The position numbers were made by a program, and so were the translations under genes. DNA of 64,000 nt, taken from NCBI GenBank assembly GCA_017427945.1, contig JAFRRT010000039.1, positions 37,620-101,619 of the forward strand, given 5' to 3'. Under the pieces are notes generated by a model. It was not told where the DNA came from, searched no databases, and saw only the letters and a program-made list of their open reading frames with translations. Numbering within the stretch: the first letter of the stretch is position 1; each line of letters opens with the position of its first letter. Source of the stretch: Muribaculaceae bacterium (GTDB lineage Bacteria > Bacteroidota > Bacteroidia > Bacteroidales > Muribaculaceae). Of this stretch, positions 34,237 through 43,497 are shown piece by piece.

Positions 34237-34575
34237 AATGTTTAGAATTTAATATAATACGTTGACTATTAATAATCTTTATTTGGATTACCGCACAAAG
34301 GATTACATGGATTTACGGTATTAAAGAGTACCAAGTTGGAACATTCAATCCTCATGCGCATAATGCTGCATACAAAAGTAATTATTTAAACGCACATTAT
34401 GACTAAGCATTGCGCCAATTAATGATTATTTAACACTTTATAACCGAAATTAACCATTTTGTCACCTCTAAAACACCCCTCGCCAAGATGCTATGATTAA
34501 GACTAAAGGGCATACAATAACCCAAAGGGTTATCACGTTAGTTTTATATATCGGTATCCAAGCAAGCTTGATACA
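34237..34575. other. Divergent intergenic region, no gene seen
   Basis: AT-rich spacer between the secreted protein and the ABC permease. It holds a minus-strand -7 box TACTTTTG (34380-34373) for the former and a perfect dyad ATAACCC-AAA-GGGTTAT (34517-34533) 43 bp before the permease ATG that could be an operator. No convincing ORF or RNA gene. Confidence 0.5.
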
Positions 34576-36993
34576 ATGCGCGATACGCTCAAGAATATCA
34601 TCTACATCGCAAGGCACTTCAAACTGGCGACGGCACTCAACGTAGTCGGGCTGATTGTGGCATTTGCCACGTTCTACCTGCTCATGACGCAAGTCCTTTA
34701 TCAGGCAAGATTCAATCACGGGGTAAAGGATTACGAGCGCTTGTACCGCATGGAGTCAGACTTTGTATACGAAGACTGGAACTTCAGCGACCTTGTGTGC
34801 CGACCGTTTGTAGAAGCGCTGAAGCGCTTGCCGCAGGTAGAATCCTATTCATTGATTGCCGATGTCCCCGGAGACTACACGATACCTTTCCAGAAAGGCG
34901 ATACTACCCTCGGGTACATGTACACCCAGGGTAACCGCACTGCCGTGAGCACCCTCAGCAGCTGCATTGACGGCGATATTGAGTGGAACGACACTGCTCA
35001 GGAGGGCATCATCATCCCCCAAAAGATGGCCGTGGAATACTTCGGGACGCCAAAGGCCGCCGGTAAGGATATGCTGTATCAGCTTGTTGACCAGAACAAT
35101 GTTGTGGACACTATACCTTTAACGGTACGAGGCGTTTACAAGGATTTCCCCGAAAACAGTGAACTACTGAACAGCATTTACGGATTCCTGCAGGACGATG
35201 ATAATATCTACAGTCTGAACGGTGTATTCAAGTGCTTCGTCAAGTTCAAGGAAGTCCCTGCAGACCTCAAGGCCATTGAGCAAGCAGTGAAGCAAGCCAT
35301 CATCGATGAAATTGACAGCACCGGGTGGGAAAACTACTCTGCCGAGCAGGATATTCCTTGGACCAAACAGGCCATCAACAAACTCACCATCCACCTCAGC
35401 CCGTTAAAGAGCAGCTACTTTGAACACACATCCTATACTGCGAGCAAAAGCGGCTTCCGCAGCATGTTCATCATCTTGCAACTCGTCTGCCTGCTCGTCA
35501 TCATCCTTGCCAACATCAACTTCTTGAATTTCACGCTTGCCGAGAGTCCTATGCGCATCCGCGGCATCAACACGCGCCGCACCCTGGGTGCATCACGACG
35601 CTCGCTGCGGCTTGGCATCATCGGTGAATGTGTCGTCACTTCTGTTGCCTCATGCCTGGTTGCCCTGATATTGTGTTATCTGCTGACGCAACTGCCCGTC
35701 ACCAAGGTTTTGACCGACGGTGACATTTCCTTGAGCACCCATTGGCCATTGATTATCATCATGCTCGTCATCGCTGTCCTGGTAGGCATTGCGGCAGGGA
35801 ACTATCCCGCCACCTGCGCCACATCGCTCAATCCCGCCATGGCATTGACCGGCAAAACGGGACTCACCCCTAAGGGTAAAGCACTGCGCACCTTCCTCGT
35901 GTTCCTGCAGCTGGTTGTCTCGATGGTGGTAATCATCTATAGCGCCACGCTGTTCCTGCAGAGTTACTACATCTTTAACTCCCCATACGGCTATGACAAA
36001 AGCCGCATTCTCGTCACGACCTTGCCCGCAGTAGAAGACAGTATCCATCAGCAGTTCTATAACGAGCTGAAACAGATGCCGGACATCGAAGCGATAGCCT
36101 ACTCTGATGTCACGCTTGGGTCCACCGACAGGAATAACTACATCAAAACCCCTATTGAGGGCGAATTGGTCAATTACCGATACATGCATGTCAGTCCCAA
36201 CTATCTGCGCACCATGGGCATCAAGGTCACCGAGGGGCGTGACTTCCTCGATAGCGACAGCGCCGCCATCATCATCAACAAGTCGGCCCAAGAACGATGG
36301 GGAAGCCTGAAACCGGGCCTAAGGGTATCAACTGGACTCGGCAATGCCATGGACAGTGCGGTCGTTGTGGGCGTGTGTCCCGATATCCGTTATGCCTCGA
36401 CCCGCATCGGTAATGACAAAGCGTTCTTTTTCATCCTGAACAAGTCCAAACCATGCAGGCATCTCAACGTGCGTATCACCAAAGATGCCGACATCAAAAA
36501 GACCATAGCCGGAATTGACGAGCTGCTGATGAAACATTATGACGATGAGTCCGTCAAGATGGGCTTATATGACAACGAACTGAGGAATTCCTATGATCAT
36601 GAATTCCGTTACATCTGGCTAATCGTCATCATCTCATTCATCTGCTTGCTTATCACCCTTGTGGGAATGTTCTGCATGGCGATATTTGAACGCGAATACC
36701 GACGCAAGGAAATCGGCATCCGCAAAGTGGTAGGTGCCAGCACCAGCGAAATCATCAAGATGCTGTGCCTGCGTTACATCTGGCTCATCCTCGGCAGCTT
36801 CATTGTTGCTGCACCCATTGCGTATATCAGCGGTGAACGGACCTTGAAATACTTCAAGGAGCACACCCCCATACACTGGTGGCTATTCCTGTTGGGCCTG
36901 TTGCTGGTGGGCGGAGTGGCACTGACAACCGTAGCAGTGCAAAGTTGGCGCACCGCACGCAAGAACCCTGCCGAAAGCATCAAAATCGAGTAA
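34576..36993 (+). CDS. FtsX/MacB-type ABC transporter permease
   Basis: An 805-residue permease with two FtsX modules: transmembrane helix near residues 15-37, a large periplasmic region (about 40-285), three helices around 290-420, another helix near 430-450, a second periplasmic region, and three more helices from about 680 to 800. The cytosolic 'RRKEIGIRKVVGAS' segment is the coupling motif to the ATPase. Such MacB-like permeases drive mechanical work on periplasmic partners (efflux or lipoprotein transport) instead of classic import. The ATPase gene follows after 36 bp. The nearby two-component system may regulate it, but this is not shown by shared sites. Confidence 0.88.
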   Translation: MRDTLKNIIYIARHFKLATALNVVGLIVAFATFYLLMTQVLYQARFNHGVKDYERLYRMESDFVYEDWNFSDLVCRPFVEALKRLPQVESYSLIADVPGDYTIPFQKGDTTLGYMYTQGNRTAVSTLSSCIDGDIEWNDTAQEGIIIPQKMAVEYFGTPKAAGKDMLYQLVDQNNVVDTIPLTVRGVYKDFPENSELLNSIYGFLQDDDNIYSLNGVFKCFVKFKEVPADLKAIEQAVKQAIIDEIDSTGWENYSAEQDIPWTKQAINKLTIHLSPLKSSYFEHTSYTASKSGFRSMFIILQLVCLLVIILANINFLNFTLAESPMRIRGINTRRTLGASRRSLRLGIIGECVVTSVASCLVALILCYLLTQLPVTKVLTDGDISLSTHWPLIIIMLVIAVLVGIAAGNYPATCATSLNPAMALTGKTGLTPKGKALRTFLVFLQLVVSMVVIIYSATLFLQSYYIFNSPYGYDKSRILVTTLPAVEDSIHQQFYNELKQMPDIEAIAYSDVTLGSTDRNNYIKTPIEGELVNYRYMHVSPNYLRTMGIKVTEGRDFLDSDSAAIIINKSAQERWGSLKPGLRVSTGLGNAMDSAVVVGVCPDIRYASTRIGNDKAFFFILNKSKPCRHLNVRITKDADIKKTIAGIDELLMKHYDDESVKMGLYDNELRNSYDHEFRYIWLIVIISFICLLITLVGMFCMAIFEREYRRKEIGIRKVVGASTSEIIKMLCLRYIWLILGSFIVAAPIAYISGERTLKYFKEHTPIHWWLFLLGLLLVGGVALTTVAVQSWRTARKNPAESIKIE

Positions 36994-37029
36994 TCTGATT
37001 ACTGAAAAGAAACAAACGAAGACTGGAAT

Positions 37030-37704
37030 ATGATACAGGTAAGCAATCTGAAAAAACTGTTCAGCTACAAGGATGTCAACACCATCGCGCTGGGTGGCAT
37101 CAACATGGAGGTGAAAAAAGGCGAGTTTGTCGCCGTCATGGGTCCGTCGGGGTGCGGCAAGACCACATTGCTGAACATCCTGGGACTGCTCGACAATCCT
37201 AGCGAGGGCAGTTACCTGCTCGATGGCAAGGAAGTGGCCCACCTGAAGGAGAACCAGCGCACCACCCTGCGAAAAGGCAAAATCGGTTATGTATTCCAGA
37301 GCTTCAACCTCATCGACGAGCTCACCGTGGAGCAGAACGTCGAATTGCCGCTCAAATATTTGGGCGTGCCTGCCGACGAACGCCGTAAAATGGTGATGGA
37401 ACAGCTGCGGCGACTGAACATCTCGCACCGCGCCATGCACTACCCCACCCAACTGTCGGGCGGCCAGCAGCAGCGCGTCGCCATTGCCCGCGCCATCGTC
37501 TGCCATCCAGAGTTGATTCTCGCCGATGAGCCGACGGGTAACCTGGATTCACGCAACGGCAAGGAAGTGATGGAAATATTGTCGCAACTCAACGACGATG
37601 GCACGACCATCGTCATGGCGACCCACTCACAGCGCGACGCCTCCTACGCCCACCGCGTCATCGACATGCTGGACGGCATGCTGGTCGAGAGGACCAACCC
37701 GTGA
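37030..37704 (+). CDS. ABC transporter ATP-binding protein (MacB/LolD type)
   Basis: A 224-residue ATPase with Walker A GPSGCGKT (about residues 38-45), Q loop [11 protein letters not shown], signature LSGGQQQR and Walker [13 protein letters not shown]. The length and the 'EPTGNLDS' ending fit the LolD/MacB subfamily. It energises the permease encoded just upstream. No adaptor or TolC gene is in the window, so the exported cargo is unknown. Confidence 0.93.
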   Translation: MIQVSNLKKLFSYKDVNTIALGGINMEVKKGEFVAVMGPSGCGKTTLLNILGLLDNPSEGSYLLDGKEVAHLKENQRTTLRKGKIGYVFQSFNLIDELTVEQNVELPLKYLGVPADERRKMVMEQLRRLNISHRAMHYPTQLSGGQQQRVAIARAIVCHPELILADEPTGNLDSRNGKEVMEILSQLNDDGTTIVMATHSQRDASYAHRVIDMLDGMLVERTNP

Positions 37705-37749
37705 CACGGCAGGAACAGGACTAAGGCAATTCCAGATTTTTAATCAGCT

Positions 37750-39159
37750 TTATTTCTTCTCCAGCAGCGTGACATTCTCCACATGATGTGTGTGCGGGAA
37801 CATGTCCACAGGCTGGATTTCCACAACACGGTATTTCGCGTCAAGCAGGGCGATGTCGCGCGCCTGCGTGGCGGGATTGCAGCTCACATAGACCAACCGC
37901 TGCGGCTCGGCATTGAGGATGACCTTGACGACATCCTCGTGCATACCGGCACGCGGCGGGTCGATAATCATCACCTCGGGACGACCGTGCTCGGCGATGA
38001 AGTTGTCGGTGAGCACATCTTTCATATCGCCGGCATAGAAAAGGGTATTCTCGATGCCGTTAACGCGGGAGTTAAGTTTAGCATCCTCGATGGCCTCGGG
38101 GACATACTCGATGCCGATGACCTGGCGCGCCTGACGAGCCACAAAATTGGCAATGGTCCCCGTGCCGGTGTAGAGGTCATAGACGAGTTCGTCGCCCGTG
38201 AGTGCTGCCATGCGGCGGGCCACCTTGTAGAGTTCGTAGGCCTGGCGGGAATTGGTCTGGTAGAATGACTTAGGGCCGACACGGAACTTCAGGCCTTCCA
38301 TTTCCTCCTCGATATAGTCACGCCCGCTGTAGGTCACAAACTCCTGGTCGGCAAGCGAGTCGTTGACCTTGAGGTTGACGACATAGAGCAGCGACGTAAT
38401 CTGCGGGAAACGGTCGCGCACGGCGCTCATCACGTCCTCGATGGTTTCGGGATTATCCTGACCAAACACGATGACTTCCATCACCTCACCGGTGCTGGCG
38501 GTGCGCGTCATGGTCATGCGGATAAAACCCTGCTGACCTCGTATGTCATAGAATGAGTAACCCTTCTCTACACAGTGGTTGCGGATGAACAGGCGCATCT
38601 CGTTACTGATGTCGTCCTGGAGCCAGCAGCGCTTAATATCGAGCACCTTGTCAAAGGCACCGGGAATGTGGAAACCCGCTGCGTTGCGGTCAGGGAACTC
38701 GGCACCGCTCTCGAGCTGCTCACGAGTGAGCCAGCACTTGTTTGAGAAGGTGAATTCCAGCTTATTGCGGTAATGGGTAGTCGTCGCCGAGCCCAGAATG
38801 GGGTTGATGGCGGGAATCGGCACCTTGGCGATGCGCTCCATGGCGTCCACCACCTGCTGCTGCTTGCACTGCAACTGGTATTCATACGGTAGATGTTGCC
38901 ACTTGCAGCCGCCGCAAATACCAAAGTGCTCACACATCGGCTCCACACGCAAGTCGCTGGGCTTGACCAGGCGCTCGATATGCCCCTCGGCAAAACTGTG
39001 CTTCTTGCGGTCGATCTTCAGGTCAATCACATCGCCGGGCGCACCAAACGGCACAAACACCACCAGGTCGTTCCAACGGCCCAGGCTCTTCCCCTCTGCC
39101 GCGACACCTGTTATCTCAAAATTCTCAATTACCGGAATATCTTTTTTCTTCTTTCTCAT
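37750..39159 (-). CDS. rlmD: 23S rRNA (uracil-5-)-methyltransferase of the RlmD family
   Basis: A 469-residue SAM-dependent enzyme. An N-terminal TRAM domain (about 8-68) precedes an iron-sulfur type cysteine cluster (CEHFGICGGCKWQ). The Rossmann domain has YDLYTGTGTIANF (SAM) and the catalytic YVSCNPATQARD with the nucleophilic Cys. The family methylates U1939 (RlmD) or U747 (RlmC) of 23S rRNA, or tRNA U54; the exact target in this phylum is not certain. TATCTTTG (39175-39168) is a likely -7 box just before the ATG. Confidence 0.88.
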   Translation of the reverse strand: MRKKKKDIPVIENFEITGVAAEGKSLGRWNDLVVFVPFGAPGDVIDLKIDRKKHSFAEGHIERLVKPSDLRVEPMCEHFGICGGCKWQHLPYEYQLQCKQQQVVDAMERIAKVPIPAINPILGSATTTHYRNKLEFTFSNKCWLTREQLESGAEFPDRNAAGFHIPGAFDKVLDIKRCWLQDDISNEMRLFIRNHCVEKGYSFYDIRGQQGFIRMTMTRTASTGEVMEVIVFGQDNPETIEDVMSAVRDRFPQITSLLYVVNLKVNDSLADQEFVTYSGRDYIEEEMEGLKFRVGPKSFYQTNSRQAYELYKVARRMAALTGDELVYDLYTGTGTIANFVARQARQVIGIEYVPEAIEDAKLNSRVNGIENTLFYAGDMKDVLTDNFIAEHGRPEVMIIDPPRAGMHEDVVKVILNAEPQRLVYVSCNPATQARDIALLDAKYRVVEIQPVDMFPHTHHVENVTLLEKK

Positions 39160-39257
39160 TGCGACGACAAAGATACTAAGGAATTAGAAATCCACAGACA
39201 GGAAAAAGGATTTTTCGTCCGTTGAGTGACATCAAGTCACTCTTTTGGGCAAAACTG

Positions 39258-39297
39258 TAAAAAAATTAGACAATGAACCGTAAAAAAATTAGACAAT
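39258..39297 (+). promoter_or_regulatory. Paired TTAGACA operator sites, locus 2
   Basis: Two copies of 'GTAAAAAAATTAGACAAT', with TTAGACA beginning at 39266 and 39289 (23 bp apart). The proximal copy starts 55 bp before the -7 box, exactly as at 32937/32992. Confidence 0.72.
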
Positions 39298-39321
39298 CCA
39301 GTTTTTATGGGCCAAAACTTT

Positions 39322-39351
39322 TTGACTAAATGCCCTAACTTCATATATTTG
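39322..39351 (+). promoter_or_regulatory. Promoter of the BspA-like LRR gene
   Basis: TTG (39322-39324), 19 bases, TATATTTG (39344-39351), 37 bp before the ATG. Confidence 0.75.
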
Positions 39352-39388
39352 CACCAGTAATTATTCATCATCTAAAACAACGCAAAAA

Positions 39389-41041
39389 ATGAAAACAACT
39401 ATCTTGAATTTCACAAAAAGCCTGAGCGTTTTGCTCATGGCACTTTTTTCATGTTTGACGGCCTCGGCCGAGGTACAACACGAATACGTTACTGTTGATG
39501 GATTTCAATACGAACTCGTTTATGATTACGATAATCCTTCATCTGGTTACGCTAACATGATTTATCGGGATATCGATTGGGAAACAGGCGATTTTTACCA
39601 AATTCAGTACGACGGTTGGAACACAGACTCCATTTTTTATATTCCATCCTCGATTGGTGATTTCCCTGTTACGAACATTATGGGAGGATTTGGTGGATTT
39701 AAGGATATAAAAACAATTCACGTTCCACCTACCGTGATCAATATCAGCAGATATGCTTTTGCGGGTTCGAGTCTTGAATCAATCTATTTCGTTGGCGATT
39801 ATTATAGCAACGATCTTGCTCCCATCACATTCAAGGAACGTGATGATTATTTCACCGGCTGGGATGATTATGGTGAAGGCTATGACACTACTTATTATCA
39901 GGACAATCATTCCGAGGCTTTTCGCGGTTGTGAACGGCTCTCCTCCGTTGTATTTGAAAGGCCTGTAAAAAAGATTGCCGGCGGCATGTTCAGGGATTGT
40001 CCCCAATTGCAAAGCGTACAGTTCTATTCTTCTTCCTATTTCGATCCTGACGCCATGTCGCTGAACTCGATTGGCGACTGTGCCTTCCTGAATTGCAAGA
40101 AACTCACTCATTTCGAGATGCCCAAGTCAGTAAGAGTTATCGGCAACGGTGCGTTTGCCTACTGCACAAGCCTTGAGACTCTTGACATCAGCAGAATCAC
40201 TGATATCGGTGACTATGCGTTTGCCGATTGCAATCTGTTAGACGGCATTACTACCAGCCCTTCGCTCCAGTCCATTGGTGAAGCGGCATTCATCAATTGC
40301 ACATCATTATCCAATATGAGTATCCCCAGCACAATCACTGCGGTCCCTGACTACGCATTCTACAACTGCGGCAGTATTGCCCATCTCGATCTCAAGAATG
40401 TCACCACATTTGGCGACCGCTCATTTGCCGGCTGCTACAGTCTGACAGAGATTGACTTGAGCAAGGCTCAGAGTATTGGCGAAGCAGCATTCTTCGGAGG
40501 GAGCATTTACTGTGTTGTCCATGATGAGCCCAATTATTACGGGACCATATTAGGTATCGGTTACAAAGAAGAAGGCTGGGGAACGGCTGAGACCACTCTC
40601 GGTTCTTTGAGAAAAATCACTTTGGGTGAAAACGTATCACATTTATTTGACCGAACATTTGTAGGACACATTCCCGATACAATCACATGTATGGCGCCAG
40701 CTCCCCCCACATTCTCACCGGCAGATAACTACAACTGGACATTTAGCCGTGAGGCCTACAGCAATACGGTGCTGTGCGTTCCCAAGGTTGTTGTCAATGA
40801 TTACAGCGAGGCGTTCGGTTGGGAAAGGTTTGTGAATATCGAGGGGTTGACCATCATGGGCAACGGCGATGTGAACGGGGACGGCCACATGAGTATCGGT
40901 GATGTAACGGCATTAATCGACATGCTCCTCAGCGTCGGATCAGACACGTCCAATCCTGTCAATGCCGACGTGAACGGTGACGGAAATCTCTCCATCGCAG
41001 ACGTTACCCGTCTCATTGACATGATGCTTGGCATTCAATAA
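39389..41041 (+). CDS. BspA-like (LRR_5) secreted protein with dockerin
   Basis: A 550-residue exported protein. The signal peptide ends near LTASAEV (residues 24-29). Residues about 95-440 are BspA/Treponema-type leucine-rich repeats of about 23 residues ('SIGEAAFINCTSLSNMSIP', 'IGDYAFADCNLL'). The end is a two-part dockerin (GDVNGDGHMSIGDVTALIDMLL and ADVNGDGNLSIADVTRLIDMML). BspA proteins bind fibronectin, fibrinogen or other bacteria. Its promoter shares a paired operator with the small unit near 33 kb, so it probably belongs to one regulon. Its codons are somewhat more AT-rich than the core genes. Confidence 0.87.
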   Translation: MKTTILNFTKSLSVLLMALFSCLTASAEVQHEYVTVDGFQYELVYDYDNPSSGYANMIYRDIDWETGDFYQIQYDGWNTDSIFYIPSSIGDFPVTNIMGGFGGFKDIKTIHVPPTVINISRYAFAGSSLESIYFVGDYYSNDLAPITFKERDDYFTGWDDYGEGYDTTYYQDNHSEAFRGCERLSSVVFERPVKKIAGGMFRDCPQLQSVQFYSSSYFDPDAMSLNSIGDCAFLNCKKLTHFEMPKSVRVIGNGAFAYCTSLETLDISRITDIGDYAFADCNLLDGITTSPSLQSIGEAAFINCTSLSNMSIPSTITAVPDYAFYNCGSIAHLDLKNVTTFGDRSFAGCYSLTEIDLSKAQSIGEAAFFGGSIYCVVHDEPNYYGTILGIGYKEEGWGTAETTLGSLRKITLGENVSHLFDRTFVGHIPDTITCMAPAPPTFSPADNYNWTFSREAYSNTVLCVPKVVVNDYSEAFGWERFVNIEGLTIMGNGDVNGDGHMSIGDVTALIDMLLSVGSDTSNPVNADVNGDGNLSIADVTRLIDMMLGIQ

Positions 41042-41058
41042 ACGTCAAATTATACTTT

Positions 41059-41108
41059 GCCATCGATTCCGACAGGGGCGGTATTAGACCGTCAGCGGAA
41101 TCGATGGC
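41059..41108. terminator. Terminator between LRR gene and TPR gene
   Basis: A 13-bp perfect stem, GCCATCGATTCCG (41059-41071) with 41096-41108, followed by TGTTTTTA. It serves convergent genes. Confidence 0.9.
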
Positions 41109-41134
41109 TGTTTTTATAATGATTCAATGAAGCC

Positions 41135-42103
41135 CTACTCGTTGAGGGCTTGGTTGATGTAGTCGCGGGAGAGGCCCAGGGAGACGGCGATGTTGATGTC
41201 GCGGTTCATGTCATCACGCTGGAAACGGAGTTTGTTGAGCTTGGCACGCAGCAAATATAAATAAGGGTCATCGGGATTCATCTCAAGGGCGTTGCGGATG
41301 TCTTCCTCGGCATCGTTCAAGCGCTTGAGCACGAGGTAGCAGTCGGCACGATGGCCCAGCAGCTGCGGGTCGGGGTGAACCTTGATAACTTGTGTAAACA
41401 GCTCGGCGGCTCGGGCATGGTTTCCGTTGCGCTTGTGCAGCAGGCCCATCCCCTCGTTATACAAGCCCGAGTTGGGGTTGATGCGGCGTATTTCGTTAAA
41501 CAGGTCTTCGGCATGCTTGGTGTCGCCTGCCTCCATCGCCAACACACCGAGGGAATAACGCGCCTCGGTGCTGTAAGGATCAAGCTCCCGCACACGTTCA
41601 TAGTCGCTGATGGCACACTGCACGCTATCCATCTGCACATAGAGCGCAGCACGGTTCAGCAACAAGGTGACGGCATGAGGTGTCATGTCGAGGGCAAGAG
41701 AGTAATTCTTCACCGCCTCGGCCAGTTTGCCCTGATAGCGCTGCACGGTGGCAATATTGCTCAGTACCATCGAGTTAGAAGGGTTATCGGGATCGACCTT
41801 GACAGCCTTGACCAGCCATTGCTCGGCAGCGGGCCAGTCATGACTGTCGAGGCATACCTGAGCCGAGTCAATGTATTGGAAATAAGGCGTCTCGGTATCG
41901 ATGTCAGGCAGATAAGGGTCGGCGGTCTTCTTTTCCTGAGGCTTCAAGCCCTGGGGCACCTTCATGTTCTCGTCACCAATCGAATTGATGACCTGCGCCC
42001 CACCCTGCAGTGCCATCACCGCAGCAACCAACACAACCACAAACACCCGTGCTACGCACGGGAAATTAAACAAATTATTATTTTTTAAATTTTTCAAAAT
42101 CAA
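41135..42103 (-). CDS. Exported TPR protein whose start lies in a dispersed repeat
   Basis: A 322-residue protein with at least five tetratricopeptide repeats (about residues 90-310, e.g. AAEQWLVKAVKVDPDNPS and AELFTQVIKVHPDPQLL). The N-terminus has a hydrophobic stretch (FVVVLVAAVMAL) typical of a signal peptide ending near GGAQ. The first 20 codons (MILKNLKNNNLFNFPCVARV) are read from an inverted copy of the palindromic repeat described at 42047-42103, so the repeat supplies the start codon and the basic N-region. There is no other ATG before the hydrophobic core. TPR proteins act as scaffolds; the partner is unknown. Confidence 0.8.
   Translation of the reverse strand: MILKNLKNNNLFNFPCVARVFVVVLVAAVMALQGGAQVINSIGDENMKVPQGLKPQEKKTADPYLPDIDTETPYFQYIDSAQVCLDSHDWPAAEQWLVKAVKVDPDNPSNSMVLSNIATVQRYQGKLAEAVKNYSLALDMTPHAVTLLLNRAALYVQMDSVQCAISDYERVRELDPYSTEARYSLGVLAMEAGDTKHAEDLFNEIRRINPNSGLYNEGMGLLHKRNGNHARAAELFTQVIKVHPDPQLLGHRADCYLVLKRLNDAEEDIRNALEMNPDDPYLYLLRAKLNKLRFQRDDMNRDINIAVSLGLSRDYINQALNE
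42047..42103. repeat. Partial palindromic repeat, copy C (inverted)
   Basis: Hairpin CCGTGC-TAC-GCACGG (42047-42061) followed by GGGAAATTAAACAAATT (42060-42076), which is the exact reverse complement of the right arm of copy A. The far arm is degraded. It covers the start of the TPR gene. Confidence 0.7.
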
Positions 42104-42123
42104 CGAAACGAGATAGCTATCGG

Positions 42124-43284
42124 TTAACTTTTCATGTGGATGTCCATCTGCGGGAAGGGGAAGCGCACACCATGCTGCGGGAACTGCTTATAAATCTGCT
42201 CGTTCACGCTATAGAGCACGTCCCAGTAGTTAGCGATTTCGGTCCAGGCGCGCACGATGAGTGTCACTTGGCTGTCGTCAAGGCTCTCGACATTCACGCT
42301 CGGCGCATAATTGGGCTTGGGCAACAGGGCGGCAAGGCGTTGCTGCTCATTTTCGCGGCGTTCCTCGGCACGGCGACGGTGCCAGTGGAACAGGCGCTGC
42401 CACCACGGCATGGGCTGCTCCTCAACGGGTGTCTCGGCCACATCATCGGGCTGCGGTTCCGTCTCCTTGACATCGGCAGCCGTGTGGACAATGCGAGGAT
42501 CGGCGGCAATGATGTCGAGGGCAACCTTGCGCGCCATATCCACATCGTCACCGTAAGTAATACCCACACGCCACTCCACACGGTGGTAAGTCTCGGCGCT
42601 GAAGTTCTTCAATGAGCTGGTAGCCAGTCCGCCGTTGGGAATGACGATGCGGTCGTTGTTGTAAGTGTTGATGACCGTGTTGAAAATCTGGATTTCGCGC
42701 ACCGTTCCCTTCAGGTCTCCGAACTCGATATAGTCACCCACCTTGTAGGGCTTGAGCAACAAGATGAGGACACCGCCGGCAAAGTTCTGCAGCGTTCCGC
42801 TCAATGCCATGCCGATGGCGACACCCGCACTGGCAAAGATGGCGATGAACGAGCTGGTCTCGATGCCCAACACGCCAATCACGGTGATGATGAGCAGGAA
42901 CAGCAAGGTAATCTTGATGAAGCTGAGCAGGAATGACGTCAGTGATCGGTCAAAGTCCTTACGCACCATGACGGCACGCGCCACACTGTAAATCTTGTTG
43001 ATGATGAATTTGCCCAGATAAAAAATCAGTATGGCTGCAAGGATGCGCAACCCCAGCGAAATAATCTGGCTCGATAGCGAGGTCACCAATGCCCCCAAGT
43101 CCAAGTATTTAAACTGGTCAACGAGTTTGCCAGGCGTCATCGCCGCAATTGAGTCGGGATTGAGTTTATTGGCCAGCGAATCCACACGCGAGGTCACTAC
43201 ATTGGTCGCCTCCTGTATCTTACTGGCTGTCACGGGGTCAGGCTCCACCACAGGAACCTGCAACAATATCTTTTCTAATATCAT
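42124..43284 (-). CDS. MscS-family mechanosensitive channel with an internal charged insert
   Basis: A 386-residue channel. An N-terminal soluble helix (about 1-60) precedes three transmembrane helices (about 68-90, 108-130, 135-165). The last of these has the pore-lining pattern AIFASAGVAIGMALSGTLQNFAGG. The beta domain follows (YKVGDYIEFGDLKGTV). The C-terminal vestibule domain is interrupted by about 55 extra residues (roughly 270-325, acidic then Trp/His/Arg-rich: WWQRLFHWHRRR). It opens under membrane tension to release solutes. The insert is unusual for a small MscS and may be a regulatory loop. Confidence 0.9.
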   Translation of the reverse strand: MILEKILLQVPVVEPDPVTASKIQEATNVVTSRVDSLANKLNPDSIAAMTPGKLVDQFKYLDLGALVTSLSSQIISLGLRILAAILIFYLGKFIINKIYSVARAVMVRKDFDRSLTSFLLSFIKITLLFLLIITVIGVLGIETSSFIAIFASAGVAIGMALSGTLQNFAGGVLILLLKPYKVGDYIEFGDLKGTVREIQIFNTVINTYNNDRIVIPNGGLATSSLKNFSAETYHRVEWRVGITYGDDVDMARKVALDIIAADPRIVHTAADVKETEPQPDDVAETPVEEQPMPWWQRLFHWHRRRAEERRENEQQRLAALLPKPNYAPSVNVESLDDSQVTLIVRAWTEIANYWDVLYSVNEQIYKQFPQHGVRFPFPQMDIHMKS

Positions 43285-43312
43285 TTTTCCTCTTTTTGTA
43301 TGATTTCGGTGA

Positions 43313-43320
43313 CAAAGATA
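43313..43320 (-). promoter_or_regulatory. -7 box of the MscS gene
   Basis: Minus-strand TATCTTTG, 29 bp before the ATG; no clear -33. Confidence 0.4.
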
Positions 43321-43458
43321 GCAACAACCCGTCTAAAAAAACATTAAATCCCCACTAAATAACGTGAAAGCCCACAAGTCGCCCGCCAAAAAAGACCTAT
43401 GTCAACAACTATTTGGATTGAAATTAGGCACAATGTTTTTTAATCCGATTAAAATAAC

Positions 43459-43466
43459 TACCTTTG
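43459..43466 (+). promoter_or_regulatory. -7 box of the ileS operon
   Basis: TACCTTTG followed by GCAG, 32 bp before the ileS ATG. This is the form seen before other strong genes here (mdh, RNase Z). Confidence 0.55.
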
Positions 43467-43497
43467 CAGCCGAATTTGAAAATGTACATTATTAAAA

